A DNA stretch of 64,000 nucleotides from Microbispora rosea (lineage in GTDB: Bacteria; Actinomycetota; Actinomycetes; Streptosporangiales; Streptosporangiaceae): positions 62,001-126,000 of the forward strand of contig NZ_FTNI01000027.1 of NCBI RefSeq assembly GCF_900156315.1. The letters are read 5' to 3'. Shown here piece after piece: positions 25,479 to 34,461 of this stretch. The position numbers and the translations under genes were made by a program. Numbering within the stretch: position 1 is the stretch's first letter; each line of letters opens with the position of its first letter. The notes beneath the pieces are model-generated. The model made no database searches. It worked only from the letters and a program-made list of their open reading frames with translations, and was not told the DNA's origin.

Positions 25479-26296
25479 CGGCGACCCGGCGCACCTGGTG
25501 GCGGACCGGCCTGGGCCTGGTGTTCACCGTGCTCATGCTGTTCCCGGTCTACTGGATGATCAACGTCTCGTTCACGCGCGACCAGGACATGCGCAAGTCG
25601 CCGCCGTACTGGTTCCCCGTGCACGGGACGCTTGAGGGCTACCGCGCGGTGCTGGAGCAGCAGGGGCCCTACCTCGCCACCAGCCTCGTGGTGGGCCTGG
25701 GCACCGTGGCCCTGACGCTGATGATCGCGGCCCCGGCGGCGTACTCACTGGCCAAGCTGCGCCCGCGCGGCGGCGGCGTGCTGAGCTTCGTGCTGCTGAT
25801 CGCGCAGATGATCCCCGGCGTGATCATGGCCATGGGGTTCTACGCGATCTACCTGAGCACCGGGGTGCTGAACACCGTGCCGGGGCTGATCGTGGCCGAC
25901 TCCACGCTGGCGGTGCCGTTCGCCGTGCTGATCCTCACCGCGTTCATGTCCGGCATCCCCGAGGAGCTGATGCACGCGGCCCGGGTGGACGGCGCGGGCG
26001 CGCTGCGCACGTTCTGGTCGGTCGTGCTGCCGGTCAGCCGCAACTCGGTCATCACGGTGTCGCTGTTCACGTTCCTGTGGGCCTGGTCCGACTTCGTCTT
26101 CGCCTCCACCCTCGACCAGGGCGGCGGCCACCAGCCGATCACGCTCGGCATCTACCACTACATCGGCAACAACAACCAGCAGTGGAACGCCATCATGGCG
26201 ACCGCGGTCGTCGCGTCCATCCCGGCCACCGTGCTCCTCGTCATCGCCCAGCGCTACGTCGCCGCCGGGGTCACGGCCGGCGCCGTCAAGGACTGA
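25475..26296 (+). CDS. Sugar ABC permease, MalG-type
   Basis: A 273-residue partner permease, six helices, with EAA loop MHAARVDGAGALRTFWSVVLP. The start is fixed by the ATGA overlap with the upstream permease. It completes the importer for the oligosaccharides released by the flanking GH39-like enzymes. Confidence 0.9.
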   Translation: MTATRRTWWRTGLGLVFTVLMLFPVYWMINVSFTRDQDMRKSPPYWFPVHGTLEGYRAVLEQQGPYLATSLVVGLGTVALTLMIAAPAAYSLAKLRPRGGGVLSFVLLIAQMIPGVIMAMGFYAIYLSTGVLNTVPGLIVADSTLAVPFAVLILTAFMSGIPEELMHAARVDGAGALRTFWSVVLPVSRNSVITVSLFTFLWAWSDFVFASTLDQGGGHQPITLGIYHYIGNNNQQWNAIMATAVVASIPATVLLVIAQRYVAAGVTAGAVKD

Positions 26297-26346
26297 GGAA
26301 GCGTTCCGCACCCACAAGAACGTCGTCGTCCACCGCTCGCCCGAAA

Positions 26347-26360
26347 TGTTAGCGCTAACA
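26347..26360. promoter_or_regulatory. LacI-type palindromic operator
   Basis: TGTTAGCGCTAACA is a perfect 14-bp palindrome with the central CG expected for LacI-family sites. It lies 100 bases upstream of the second GH39-like gene and downstream of the importer. It is the clearest candidate site for the LacI protein encoded at 17838-18854. Confidence 0.7.
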
Positions 26361-26459
26361 CTTCGAGGCGGGGAGCTCCGCAGCGCCGGGAGTTCTGGTG
26401 AGACGGCGCGCAGAAAGGTGAACGTCCCCTCGTTCACGCAACACAAAGGAGTACCACCC

Positions 26460-29400
26460 ATGTCCCGATCGGCATTTCCCCCGGGGAGTGCTTCAGCCCC
26501 GCGCCTCGGCCGCAGTCGCTTCCGGAGCGCGTCCCGCCGCGCGGCGGCCCTGGCGGCCGCGCTCGCGAGTGTGGCCGCCGGAGCCGCCCTCTCCGCCACG
26601 CCCGCGTCCGCGGCCACGGCGCCGACCACCGCGCCGGCCCCCGCGGCCACGCTCGTGGTGAAGGCCGACCAGCCGTTCCGCCCGGTCACGCATGTCGCGA
26701 CGGGCTCCCTGTACGGCCTCGCCGACGACGCGACGCCCTCCGACGACCTGGTCAAGGCCATCAAGCCGAACACGTTCGTCCAGATGGCCGTGGGCGGCAA
26801 GCAGCAGGCGAAGGGCGACGTGCTGGTGGTCGCCGGCAAGGCGGCCAGAGCGGGCGCGAAGGTCGTCAACCGCCTGTCGGACTACTACGCGGGCTGGCCG
26901 TACAGGTTCAGCTGGGACACCTGGCCAGGCGTCGTGGAGCAGCAGGTCAAGGCCGTCCAGGCGTCCGGAGCGACGAACATGGTGGCCTGGGAGCTGTGGA
27001 ACGAGTCGGACAACACCTGGCTCGCGTCCAACGGCACCTACGAGGACTTCTGGACGAAGACCTTCCGCCAGGTGCGGTCGCTCGACCCGACCACGCCGAT
27101 CCAGGGCCCGAGCTTCTCCGACAACATCAACGACATGGAGAACTTCCTGCGGAACGCGGTCGAGACCGACACGGTTCCGGACATCATCTCCTGGCACGAA
27201 CTGATCAACTCGGGCAAGATCGTTGGTGACCTCGCCAAGGTCGACGCCATCATGAAGGACCTCGGCATCAGCCCCCGCCCGATCTCGATCGAGGAGTACG
27301 CGGCGCCGTCCGAGGTCGGCATTCCGGGCTCCCTGGTGGGATACATCGCGAAGTTCGAGCGATACGGCATCCACGACGCGGAGCTCGCGTTCTGGAACGG
27401 CTACGGCGCGCTCGGCGACCTGCTGACCGGGACCGGCGGGAAGCCGAACGGCGCCTACTGGCTCTACAAGTGGTACGCCGACATGAGCGGGGACATGGTC
27501 ACCACCACCCCGCCCAACGCCACGACCGGCCTCGACGGCGCAGCCGCCGTGCCCGCCGACAAGAAGCAGGTGAGCGTGGTCTTCGGCGGCGGCAGCGGCG
27601 CCACCGCCGTCAAGGTCGACGGACTGGACAAGCTCGCCCTGGGCGGCACCGTCCACGCGAAGCTCGAGTACACCCCGTCGTACGGGCGCACCAACCCCGT
27701 CGCCGGCCCGATCACCATCTCCGACACCCTCTACCAGGTGACCGACGGCTCCATCACCGTGCCGGTGGCGATGAGCTCCGCCGACGCCTACCACCTGGTG
27801 GTCAGCGGCGACGGTGAGGCGACCGACCTCGAGAGCACCTATCGGATCACCAACCTCAACAGCGGGCTCGCGCTCGACACCCACGATGCGGGGACGTCGG
27901 CCGGGACCCTCGTCAACCAGGCCACCGTCGCGGGCGGCGCCACGCAGCGGTGGAAGCTGGTCTCCACCGGCTCCGGCCTCCACAAGGTGGTCAACGCGGC
28001 CAGCGGGCTGGTGCTCGGGGTGAAGGACGCCTCGTCAGGCAACGGCGCGACCGCCGTCGTGGAGACCGACACCGGCGGCAACACCCAGCTCTGGCAGGTC
28101 GTGCCCGACGGGAAGGGCCACAACCAGCTCGTGAACTACGACACGGGCATGGTGCTCGCCGTCGACGGCATGAGCAAGGACTCGGGCGCCCAGGTCGTGC
28201 AGTGGAGTGACACCACCGTCACGTCCTCCGGCATCGGCGGCACCCGGGTGACCGGCAAGCTCGGCAAGGCCGTCGCGCTGTCCGGAGCCAACCAGTATGT
28301 CAACGTGCCGCGCGGCGCGGTGAGCGGCGTCACGGGCGACTTCACGGTCTCGACGTGGGTCAACCCCACGAAGAACTCCACATGGTCGCGCGTGTTCGAC
28401 TTCGGCACCGGCGCGTCGAACTACATGTTCCTGACGCTCACCAATGGCGCCGGGCTCCGGTTCGCCATCACGACCAGCGGCGCCGGCGGGGAGCAACTGA
28501 TCAGCTCCACCACGTCGCTCCCGCTCAACACCTGGTCGCTGGTGACGGTGACCGTGTCCGGCACCACCGGCACCCTCTACGTCAACGACAAGGTCGCAGG
28601 CACCAACGCCAACCTCACCCTGCACCCGTCCAGTCTCGGCAACACCACCCAGAACTGGATCGGCCGCTCGCAGTATTCGGGGGACCCCTACCTGGCCGCC
28701 GCGGTGGACGACTTCAACGTCTACAGCCGCGCGCTGACCGCGTCCGAGGTGTCCACCCTCGCGACCGGGCAGGCCGGATCGGGCGACGTCCTGCGCTACA
28801 CGTTCGACGAGAGCGCCGGAACGGCCGTCGCCGACTCGTCGGGCAACGGACGCAACGCGACCCTCGTCGCCAGCCCGGCGCCCGCGACCGGCGCCGCCGC
28901 CGTCCCCGACCACTTCTGGACCCTCGCGCCCTACCTGACGATCAAGGGCGTCTCGGTGGCCGACGGCGCCACCGTCTCCGGCACGCCGACCTTCACCGTC
29001 GACCTCGGCGGCGCCGCGTCGGACGTGTCCTACACCTACATCGAACTCAACCGCGACGGTGTCTGGCTGACCGACAACACCAAGGCGCCCGGCAGCCACA
29101 ACGACGGGCTCCACCCCGACCTCGTCGTCGACACCACCGCCTACCCGAACGGCACCTACCAGCTCAAGATCGACGCGGTCGGCGCGAACGGGCTGACCAC
29201 CGAGCGGATCGTCCCCATCGTCATCGGCAACCCTCCGGCCTGGGCCGCCACCTCGGTCTACGACACCGACGACCAGGTGTCCTACAAGGGCTCGGTCTGG
29301 CGCGCCTCGTGGTGGACGAAGAACCAGGCCCCCGGCGACCCGTACGGCCCGTGGCAGGAGATCGTGTCCACGTCGGACGGCACCGCCGTCTGGACCCCGT

Positions 29401-29519
29401 CACGGATCTTCCTCGCCGGCGACCGGGCGGAATACCAGGGCGTCGCCTACGAGGCGAAGTGGTGGACCCGCAACCAGAAGCCGGGCGACCCGAACGGTCC
29501 CTGGTCGCGCATCGGATAA
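26460..29519 (+). CDS. Secreted multimodular GH39-like hydrolase (ricin, LamG, CBM5/12 modules)
   Basis: A 1019-residue secreted protein with AAAGGAG before the ATG. Signal peptide (~1-52). Clan GH-A catalytic domain (~65-430) with Glu182 in WELWNESDN and Glu279 in SIEEYAAPSE, collinear with the enzyme at 21301. Ricin-type trefoil (~457-582, lacking the end of its third repeat). LamG-like domain (~590-775) with a LamG-type first strand (LRYTFDESAGTAVADSSGNG) only after it. Ig-like stretch, then two C-terminal CBM5/12 modules with WWTKNQAPGD and WWTRNQKPGD. CBM5/12 modules usually bind chitin or cellulose, so it may anchor to fungal or plant walls. Confidence 0.8.
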   Translation: MSRSAFPPGSASAPRLGRSRFRSASRRAAALAAALASVAAGAALSATPASAATAPTTAPAPAATLVVKADQPFRPVTHVATGSLYGLADDATPSDDLVKAIKPNTFVQMAVGGKQQAKGDVLVVAGKAARAGAKVVNRLSDYYAGWPYRFSWDTWPGVVEQQVKAVQASGATNMVAWELWNESDNTWLASNGTYEDFWTKTFRQVRSLDPTTPIQGPSFSDNINDMENFLRNAVETDTVPDIISWHELINSGKIVGDLAKVDAIMKDLGISPRPISIEEYAAPSEVGIPGSLVGYIAKFERYGIHDAELAFWNGYGALGDLLTGTGGKPNGAYWLYKWYADMSGDMVTTTPPNATTGLDGAAAVPADKKQVSVVFGGGSGATAVKVDGLDKLALGGTVHAKLEYTPSYGRTNPVAGPITISDTLYQVTDGSITVPVAMSSADAYHLVVSGDGEATDLESTYRITNLNSGLALDTHDAGTSAGTLVNQATVAGGATQRWKLVSTGSGLHKVVNAASGLVLGVKDASSGNGATAVVETDTGGNTQLWQVVPDGKGHNQLVNYDTGMVLAVDGMSKDSGAQVVQWSDTTVTSSGIGGTRVTGKLGKAVALSGANQYVNVPRGAVSGVTGDFTVSTWVNPTKNSTWSRVFDFGTGASNYMFLTLTNGAGLRFAITTSGAGGEQLISSTTSLPLNTWSLVTVTVSGTTGTLYVNDKVAGTNANLTLHPSSLGNTTQNWIGRSQYSGDPYLAAAVDDFNVYSRALTASEVSTLATGQAGSGDVLRYTFDESAGTAVADSSGNGRNATLVASPAPATGAAAVPDHFWTLAPYLTIKGVSVADGATVSGTPTFTVDLGGAASDVSYTYIELNRDGVWLTDNTKAPGSHNDGLHPDLVVDTTAYPNGTYQLKIDAVGANGLTTERIVPIVIGNPPAWAATSVYDTDDQVSYKGSVWRASWWTKNQAPGDPYGPWQEIVSTSDGTAVWTPSRIFLAGDRAEYQGVAYEAKWWTRNQKPGDPNGPWSRIG

Positions 29520-29535
29520 AACCGGCCGATGTCGT

Positions 29536-29577
29536 GGGCCGGGCGTCCTGGTTGAAGCAGGTGCGGGCGCCCGGCCC
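29536..29577. terminator. Terminator of the glycan locus
   Basis: Perfect 10-bp arms GGGCCGGGCG / CGCCCGGCCC with a 22-base loop, then CTT. It lies just after the last hydrolase gene and before the convergent sigma-factor operon. Confidence 0.6.
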
Positions 29578-29591
29578 TTCACCGTGTCGTG

Positions 29592-30497
29592 TCATGCGGG
29601 TCCCGGGGTCTCGGCACCGTCTCCGGAGATGGTGCCGAGCTTGTCGGGGTTGCTGACCACGTAGATGTCGCACACCTGCTCCCCGCCCGCGTCGAGATCG
29701 AGCACCATCACCGCGAGGGGCGCGTCCTCCTCGAAGACGACCACGGAGGGGTCACCGTTGACCTGGCGGTAGCGGACGTCCACGCCGCCGCGCGCGTTGG
29801 CCACGACCACACGGGCGACGTTGTCGCGGCCACGGATCGGACGCGGCCCGCCCGCCGCCGACTTGCCTCCGCCGTCGGGCCACAGGACGACGTCCGGCGC
29901 GAGCATCTCCATCAGCGCGGGCAGGTCACCGCCGAACGCCGCCTCGATGAAGCGCTCGGTCACCTCCCGGTGCGTACGCCGGTCGACCCGGGCGCGGGGG
30001 CGCCGCGCCTGCACGTGTTCGCGGGCCCGGTGGGCGACCTGCCGGATCGCGGCCGGGCTGCGGTCCAGCATGTCGGCGATCTCGGTGTGCTGGTAGGCGA
30101 ACACCTCGTGCAGGACGAACACGGCCCGCTCCAGCGGGGTGAGCGTCTCCAGGATCACCAGCAGCGCGATCGACACCGACTCCCCGCGTACGGCGGGCTC
30201 CGCGGCGTCGGGCCCCGTGACCAGCGGTTCCGGCAGCCACGGGCCCAGGTAGGTCTCCTTGCGCCTGCGCAACGCGCTCTGATGGGCGAGGGCCTGGTTG
30301 ACCGCGACACGCACCAGGTAGGCGCGGGGATTGTCGATGCCGGCCACATCCCGTGCCGTCCACGCGAGCCACGTCTCCTGGAGCACGTCCTCGGTGTCGC
30401 CGACCGTGCCGAGCATGGTGTAGACGATGGAGAACAACAGCTCGCGGTGGCCGGCGAACACCTCGGAGGCGTCGGCCGGGGGACTTTCACGCATCAT
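29592..30497 (-). CDS. sigJ: ECF41-type sigma factor (SigJ-like)
   Basis: A 301-residue sigma factor: region 2 (EVFAGHRELLFSIVYTMLGT, DVLQETWLAW), region 4 (LTPLERAVFVLHEVFAYQHT) and a fused C-terminal SnoaL-like domain, which in ECF41 replaces an anti-sigma factor and tunes activity. AAGGAG precedes the ATG at 30497. It is the last gene of a four-gene operon; ECF41 genes are typically linked to small oxidoreductase or DoxX genes, as here. Confidence 0.88.
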   Translation of the reverse strand: MMRESPPADASEVFAGHRELLFSIVYTMLGTVGDTEDVLQETWLAWTARDVAGIDNPRAYLVRVAVNQALAHQSALRRRKETYLGPWLPEPLVTGPDAAEPAVRGESVSIALLVILETLTPLERAVFVLHEVFAYQHTEIADMLDRSPAAIRQVAHRAREHVQARRPRARVDRRTHREVTERFIEAAFGGDLPALMEMLAPDVVLWPDGGGKSAAGGPRPIRGRDNVARVVVANARGGVDVRYRQVNGDPSVVVFEEDAPLAVMVLDLDAGGEQVCDIYVVSNPDKLGTISGDGAETPGPA

Positions 30498-30526
30498 GGG
30501 ACTCCTTACCGCTAACGGATACCGGA

Positions 30527-30913
30527 TCAGCGCGTCGCGTGCAGCACCAGGGCGGGATCGAGCGCCAGCGTGGCGACCGCCAGGCCGAGGAACACGATCG
30601 CCAGGTAGAACTGGGGCGAGAAGTCGCCGATGCGCAGATGGGTGTACAGGGCGCAGACGAAATAGAGGACGAGGCCCGCGGCGGCGGCCGTGCCGACGAG
30701 GGGCACGCCGAGCAGCCCCAGCGCGAGTCCCAGCGCGCCCAGGGCCTTCAGCGCGCCGATCGGCCAGACCAGCCACGACTCCGGCACGCCGGCTCGGGCG
30801 AGCGCGGGGCCGAGGGTACGCATGATCGGCGCGAACCGGGTCATGGCCGCGAATCCGGAGAACGTGTCGAATGCGATGGTCACCACAGCGGCGACGACGT
30901 AGGCGGTCGGCAT
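30527..30913 (-). CDS. DoxX-like membrane protein
   Basis: A 128-residue protein with four hydrophobic helices (TAYVVAAVVTIAFDTFSGFA; WPIGALKALGALGLALGLLG; and two more), matching the small DoxX group. It starts seven bases after the preceding gene and ends 29 bases before the sigma factor. Probably a membrane redox or quinone-related function under ECF41 control (inference). Confidence 0.75.
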   Translation of the reverse strand: MPTAYVVAAVVTIAFDTFSGFAAMTRFAPIMRTLGPALARAGVPESWLVWPIGALKALGALGLALGLLGVPLVGTAAAAGLVLYFVCALYTHLRIGDFSPQFYLAIVFLGLAVATLALDPALVLHATR

Positions 30914-30920
30914 CGGAGGC

Positions 30921-31796
30921 TCATCCGTTCCGGAAGGCGGCGACGTGGTCGGCCACCCAGTCGGCGTACGTCCGTGCCGGACGGCCGAGGACCTTGTCGA
31001 GCTCACCCGTCGGGGGGTGCTGGTCGCGGCCGGCGTAGTGGTCATACCGGGCCATCAGCGTACGCACGAACGGCTCGGGCAGCCCCACGCCGATCAGGTG
31101 CGCGGCGACGGCCCGCGACGGGACATCCTCGAAGCGCAGGGGCCTGCCGAGCGCGGCGGCGAGCACCGCCACCATTTCCTCGTGCGACAGCGACTCCGGC
31201 CCGGTGAGCTCCAACCGGCGGCCCGCCAGTGCGTCGGGGAGCAGGTCGTCGGTGAGCAGCGCGCGGGCCGCGACCTCGGCCAGATCCCGCTCGTCGAGCA
31301 CGGACTCCCGGAAGCCCGCGTGCACGTAGCGCACGACGTCTCCGGCCCGGATCTGGGCGCCCCACGCCTGGAGGGTGTTGCCGGCGAAGGCGCTGGCGCG
31401 CAGGCTGGTCCAGGCCAGGCCGCTGGCGACGGCCGCTTCCTCGGCCTCCTTGTTCCGGTCGCCCCGCCAACGAGACGGCTGCAGGTCGAACGGGTCGTCG
31501 ATGTTCAACGCCGACAGGGCCACCACTCTGCGCACGCCCCGCTCGGCGGCCAGGGCCAGGAGCCCGTCGGCGGAGTCGCCGAAGGTGCGCGGGTGCAGGA
31601 AGACCGCCTCGATGCCGGCGAAGTGCCCGGCCATCGTGCCGGGCCGGGCCGGATCGCCCTGGACGACCTCCACGCCGTACGGCAGGGCCGCGTCGCGCGG
31701 AGATCGGCTCACGGCGCGCACGCGGGCGCCTTCGGCGAGGAGTCGCTGGACGATGAGACGACCGACCGCGCCGGTCGCTCCGGTGACGAGGATCAT
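30921..31796 (-). CDS. NmrA-like NAD(P)-binding protein 1
   Basis: A 291-residue Rossmann protein of the atypical SDR/NmrA group. The dinucleotide motif is LVTGATGAVGRLIVQRLL. The usual SDR YxxxK is absent, as in redox-sensing or quinone-reductase-like members. The C-terminus ends with an ARTYADWVADHVAAF block. It lies 19 bases after its paralogue. Confidence 0.8.
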   Translation of the reverse strand: MILVTGATGAVGRLIVQRLLAEGARVRAVSRSPRDAALPYGVEVVQGDPARPGTMAGHFAGIEAVFLHPRTFGDSADGLLALAAERGVRRVVALSALNIDDPFDLQPSRWRGDRNKEAEEAAVASGLAWTSLRASAFAGNTLQAWGAQIRAGDVVRYVHAGFRESVLDERDLAEVAARALLTDDLLPDALAGRRLELTGPESLSHEEMVAVLAAALGRPLRFEDVPSRAVAAHLIGVGLPEPFVRTLMARYDHYAGRDQHPPTGELDKVLGRPARTYADWVADHVAAFRNG

Positions 31797-31815
31797 GGGT
31801 TTCGCCTTCGTGAGG

Positions 31816-32700
31816 TCAGCGCGGGCCGGTGGGCAGGAAGTGACGGGCGTTGTCGGCGGCCCATTGGGCGAACGTGCGCGGCGGCCGGCCGACGACCTGC
31901 TCGACATCGCCGGTGAGCCTGGTGGCGAACTCGCTGGGCGTGCCGTAGACCCGCAGCAGGCTCTCCACCAGGTCCGTCTCGTCGGCTCCCTCGATCTCCG
32001 CGAACGCGCGGAAGAGGGCCAGCTGCGGACGCCGGTCCGGCACGCTCCACTCGCGGCGCACCTCGTCGGGGGTGAGCTCCTCGAACCGCAGATCGCGGCC
32101 GGTCGCCTCGGCGATGATCGCGACCATCCGCCGTGCGGTCAGCACCTCGGGGCCGGTGAGGTGGTAGGACCTGCCGCCGTGACCGTCCTGCGTCAGCACC
32201 GCCGCCGCGACGGCGCCGATGTCGTACTCGTCGACCGGCGGGCTCTGCCGATCGCCGTACGGCTCACGCACCCGCCCGGTGGTCCGCAGCGACTCGCCCC
32301 AGTCGTTCAGGAAGTTGGCCATGAACTGCGTCGGCCGCAGGAGGGTCCACTCCAGGCCGCTCGCCGTGACGGCCGGCTCCAGCGTGCCCTCCTGCCAGCC
32401 GCCCAGGACGGTGGCCTTGGCGACCCCGGCCCGCTCCGCGAGCGCGACGATGTCGCGTCCGTTGGCGAGAGGCCGGTAGCCGACGCCGAAATTGATCAGG
32501 TGGACGGCGGTGACGCCGTCGAAGGCCCCCTCCAGGCCGGCGGCGTCGGTGAGGTCACCGCCCACAGCCTCGACGCCGTACGGCAGGACGGCGCGGCCGG
32601 GGTCCCGGGTCAGCGCCCGCACCTTCGCGCCGCGCTCCAGCAGATGGCGGACGACCTGCCGGCCGACGGTGCCGGTGGCTCCGGTGACGAGAATGGTCAT
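31816..32700 (-). CDS. NmrA-like NAD(P)-binding protein 2
   Basis: A 294-residue paralogue of the next gene, sharing LVTGATGTVGRQVVRHLLER, ALTRDPGRAVLPYGVEAVGG and the FAQWAADNARHF terminus. AAGGAG eight bases before the ATG sets the start. It is the first gene of the ECF41 operon, which apparently arose by tandem duplication of this oxidoreductase. Confidence 0.8.
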   Translation of the reverse strand: MTILVTGATGTVGRQVVRHLLERGAKVRALTRDPGRAVLPYGVEAVGGDLTDAAGLEGAFDGVTAVHLINFGVGYRPLANGRDIVALAERAGVAKATVLGGWQEGTLEPAVTASGLEWTLLRPTQFMANFLNDWGESLRTTGRVREPYGDRQSPPVDEYDIGAVAAAVLTQDGHGGRSYHLTGPEVLTARRMVAIIAEATGRDLRFEELTPDEVRREWSVPDRRPQLALFRAFAEIEGADETDLVESLLRVYGTPSEFATRLTGDVEQVVGRPPRTFAQWAADNARHFLPTGPR

Positions 32701-32796
32701 GCCGAGTGCTCCTTGTCGACGTGGGTGACGCCGTCCCGCCCGCTGTGCGCGTGCGGGAACGGCCACGCCTCCTAAGAGGACCGGCGGGGAACGAAG

Positions 32797-32803
32797 TGTG
32801 ACA
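32797..32803 (-). promoter_or_regulatory. Candidate ECF41 -35 element
   Basis: TGTCACA on the minus strand matches the -35 consensus reported for ECF41 promoters and lies about 97 bases upstream of the operon's first start codon. The expected CGTC at -10 is not exact (GGTC at 14 bp), so this is tentative. It would imply autoregulation by SigJ. Confidence 0.4.
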
Positions 32804-32902
32804 TCGCGGACGGCGACAGCACTCGACTGTCAGGAGAGGTCCCGGTCAGGGCAGGGTGAGCCAGGGTGACCACGGCCCTGATCGCGGGCGTCCGACGGCG
32901 AC

Positions 32903-34378
32903 CTAGTCTGCCGTCCCGGTGTATTCGTACCAGTCGAAGGCGACGACGCCCTCCGCCGCGTACACGCCGATGACCCGCCCGGTGTAGCCACCCGCCACCT
33001 CAGTCGACAGGTAGCGTCCGTCGAGCTCGGCGAACGGTGTGAAGCGGCCGTCTTCCTCGACGCCCAGCCGAACCACGTCGGGTGGTGTGCCGACCGCGTC
33101 CGACGCCGGTCCGGGGACGATGTCGATGCCGAGCACGATCGGACCGTCGGCGTCGACCGGGCGGGTCGCGACCGGCTGAGCGAGCGGACCGATCCTGGCC
33201 AGGCACCGGACGTTGTCCGCGGTGGCCTCGATTCGGTAGTGGTGGTGCTCGTCGAGTCGCACCGCCAGGCCGCCGCAGCCGCTGCCCGGGTCCATGCGGA
33301 CCCGCACGCGGCAGGTGGTGTGCTGCTGGCGTCGGCCGGCGAACGTCGGAAGCGGATCGTCCAGTGAACCGGCGCCGGCGTGCAGTGTCAGCCAGCTCGG
33401 CCGGGCGTCCAGGGAGTAGGCGTGCGGGGGCCGGTGACGGATCGAGAGCCATTGCGGCCCGAGGGTCGTGCCGTCGAAGTGATCCCGTTCATGGACGCCG
33501 ACGGCTGGACCACCCGGAGACACGGGCGCGGGCTGCGGCCAGCCGTCCACCCACCGGACCGGAGTGAGGAAGGTCTCGCGACCCAGGACGTGGTAGCCGG
33601 GCGTGACGCCGCGAGGACGGACGCCGAGCAGCAGCATCTGCCACGACCCGTCCGGCGCCCGGACCAGGTCACCATGGCCGGTGTTCTGGATCGGTGAGCT
33701 GGTGCTGCGGTGGCTGAGGACCGGGTTGGCCGGGCAGCCCTGGAACGGACCGGTGGCCGTCGGCGCCCGGGCCACCGAGACCGCGTGACCACGCGCGGTG
33801 CCGCCCTCGGCGATCAGCAGATACCAGTTCCCGTCGATCCGGTAGAGGTGTGGCGCTTCCGGTGCGGCGAGGCCGGTGCCGGACCACAGGGGACGGGGCG
33901 CGTCGAGGATCTTTCCCCGCAGCGGGTCTATGGGCACCTGCATGATCGTGCCTGCCTCGGCGCCGAAGGTGGCGTAGGTGCACCAGCAGGTCCCGGTCTC
34001 ATCCCAGGCGAGGTCCGGATCGACACCGGGCAGGTCGTCGACCACGATCGGGTCCGACCAGGGGCCGGCCGGATCTCGGGCCGTCACGATGAAGTGGCCC
34101 CGGTCGGAGACGTTGGTCGTCATCAGCAGAAACAGGCCGTCGTGGTGGCGCAGGGTGGGCGCGTAGATCCCGCCGGAGGACGGCGCGGTGACCAGGCGCA
34201 ACTGGGACGGCCGGTCGAGCGCGTTGCCGATCTGGGTCCATGCCGTCAGGTCGCGGCTGTGGAAGATCGGTACGCCCGGGTAGTACTCGAAGCTGGAGCA
34301 GGCCAGGTAGTAGTCGTCGCCGACCTGGCACACGCTCGGGTCGGGATGGAACCCCGGGATCACCGGGTTGACGACCAT
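32903..34378 (-). CDS. GH43 glycoside hydrolase (beta-xylosidase/arabinofuranosidase type)
   Basis: A 491-residue, probably cytosolic enzyme: five-bladed propeller (1-~300) plus a C-terminal beta-sandwich (~310-490), the layout of GH43 beta-xylosidases. The base Asp13 is in PGFHPDPSV and the acid Glu in APEAPHLY near residue 174. FEYYPGVPIFHSRDL is also typical of the xylosidase subgroup. No signal peptide. RBS AGAGAGGA. It follows the SDR gene by 83 bases. It would trim imported xylo- or arabino-oligosaccharides. Confidence 0.88.
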   Translation of the reverse strand: MVVNPVIPGFHPDPSVCQVGDDYYLACSSFEYYPGVPIFHSRDLTAWTQIGNALDRPSQLRLVTAPSSGGIYAPTLRHHDGLFLLMTTNVSDRGHFIVTARDPAGPWSDPIVVDDLPGVDPDLAWDETGTCWCTYATFGAEAGTIMQVPIDPLRGKILDAPRPLWSGTGLAAPEAPHLYRIDGNWYLLIAEGGTARGHAVSVARAPTATGPFQGCPANPVLSHRSTSSPIQNTGHGDLVRAPDGSWQMLLLGVRPRGVTPGYHVLGRETFLTPVRWVDGWPQPAPVSPGGPAVGVHERDHFDGTTLGPQWLSIRHRPPHAYSLDARPSWLTLHAGAGSLDDPLPTFAGRRQQHTTCRVRVRMDPGSGCGGLAVRLDEHHHYRIEATADNVRCLARIGPLAQPVATRPVDADGPIVLGIDIVPGPASDAVGTPPDVVRLGVEEDGRFTPFAELDGRYLSTEVAGGYTGRVIGVYAAEGVVAFDWYEYTGTAD

Positions 34379-34461
34379 CGCGATGTCCTCTCTGTCCTAG
34401 GCGATTCTCGGGTGGAAGCAATCGGGCGGCAACTGCTGCGCGTCCGGCCGGAGGCCGGGGC

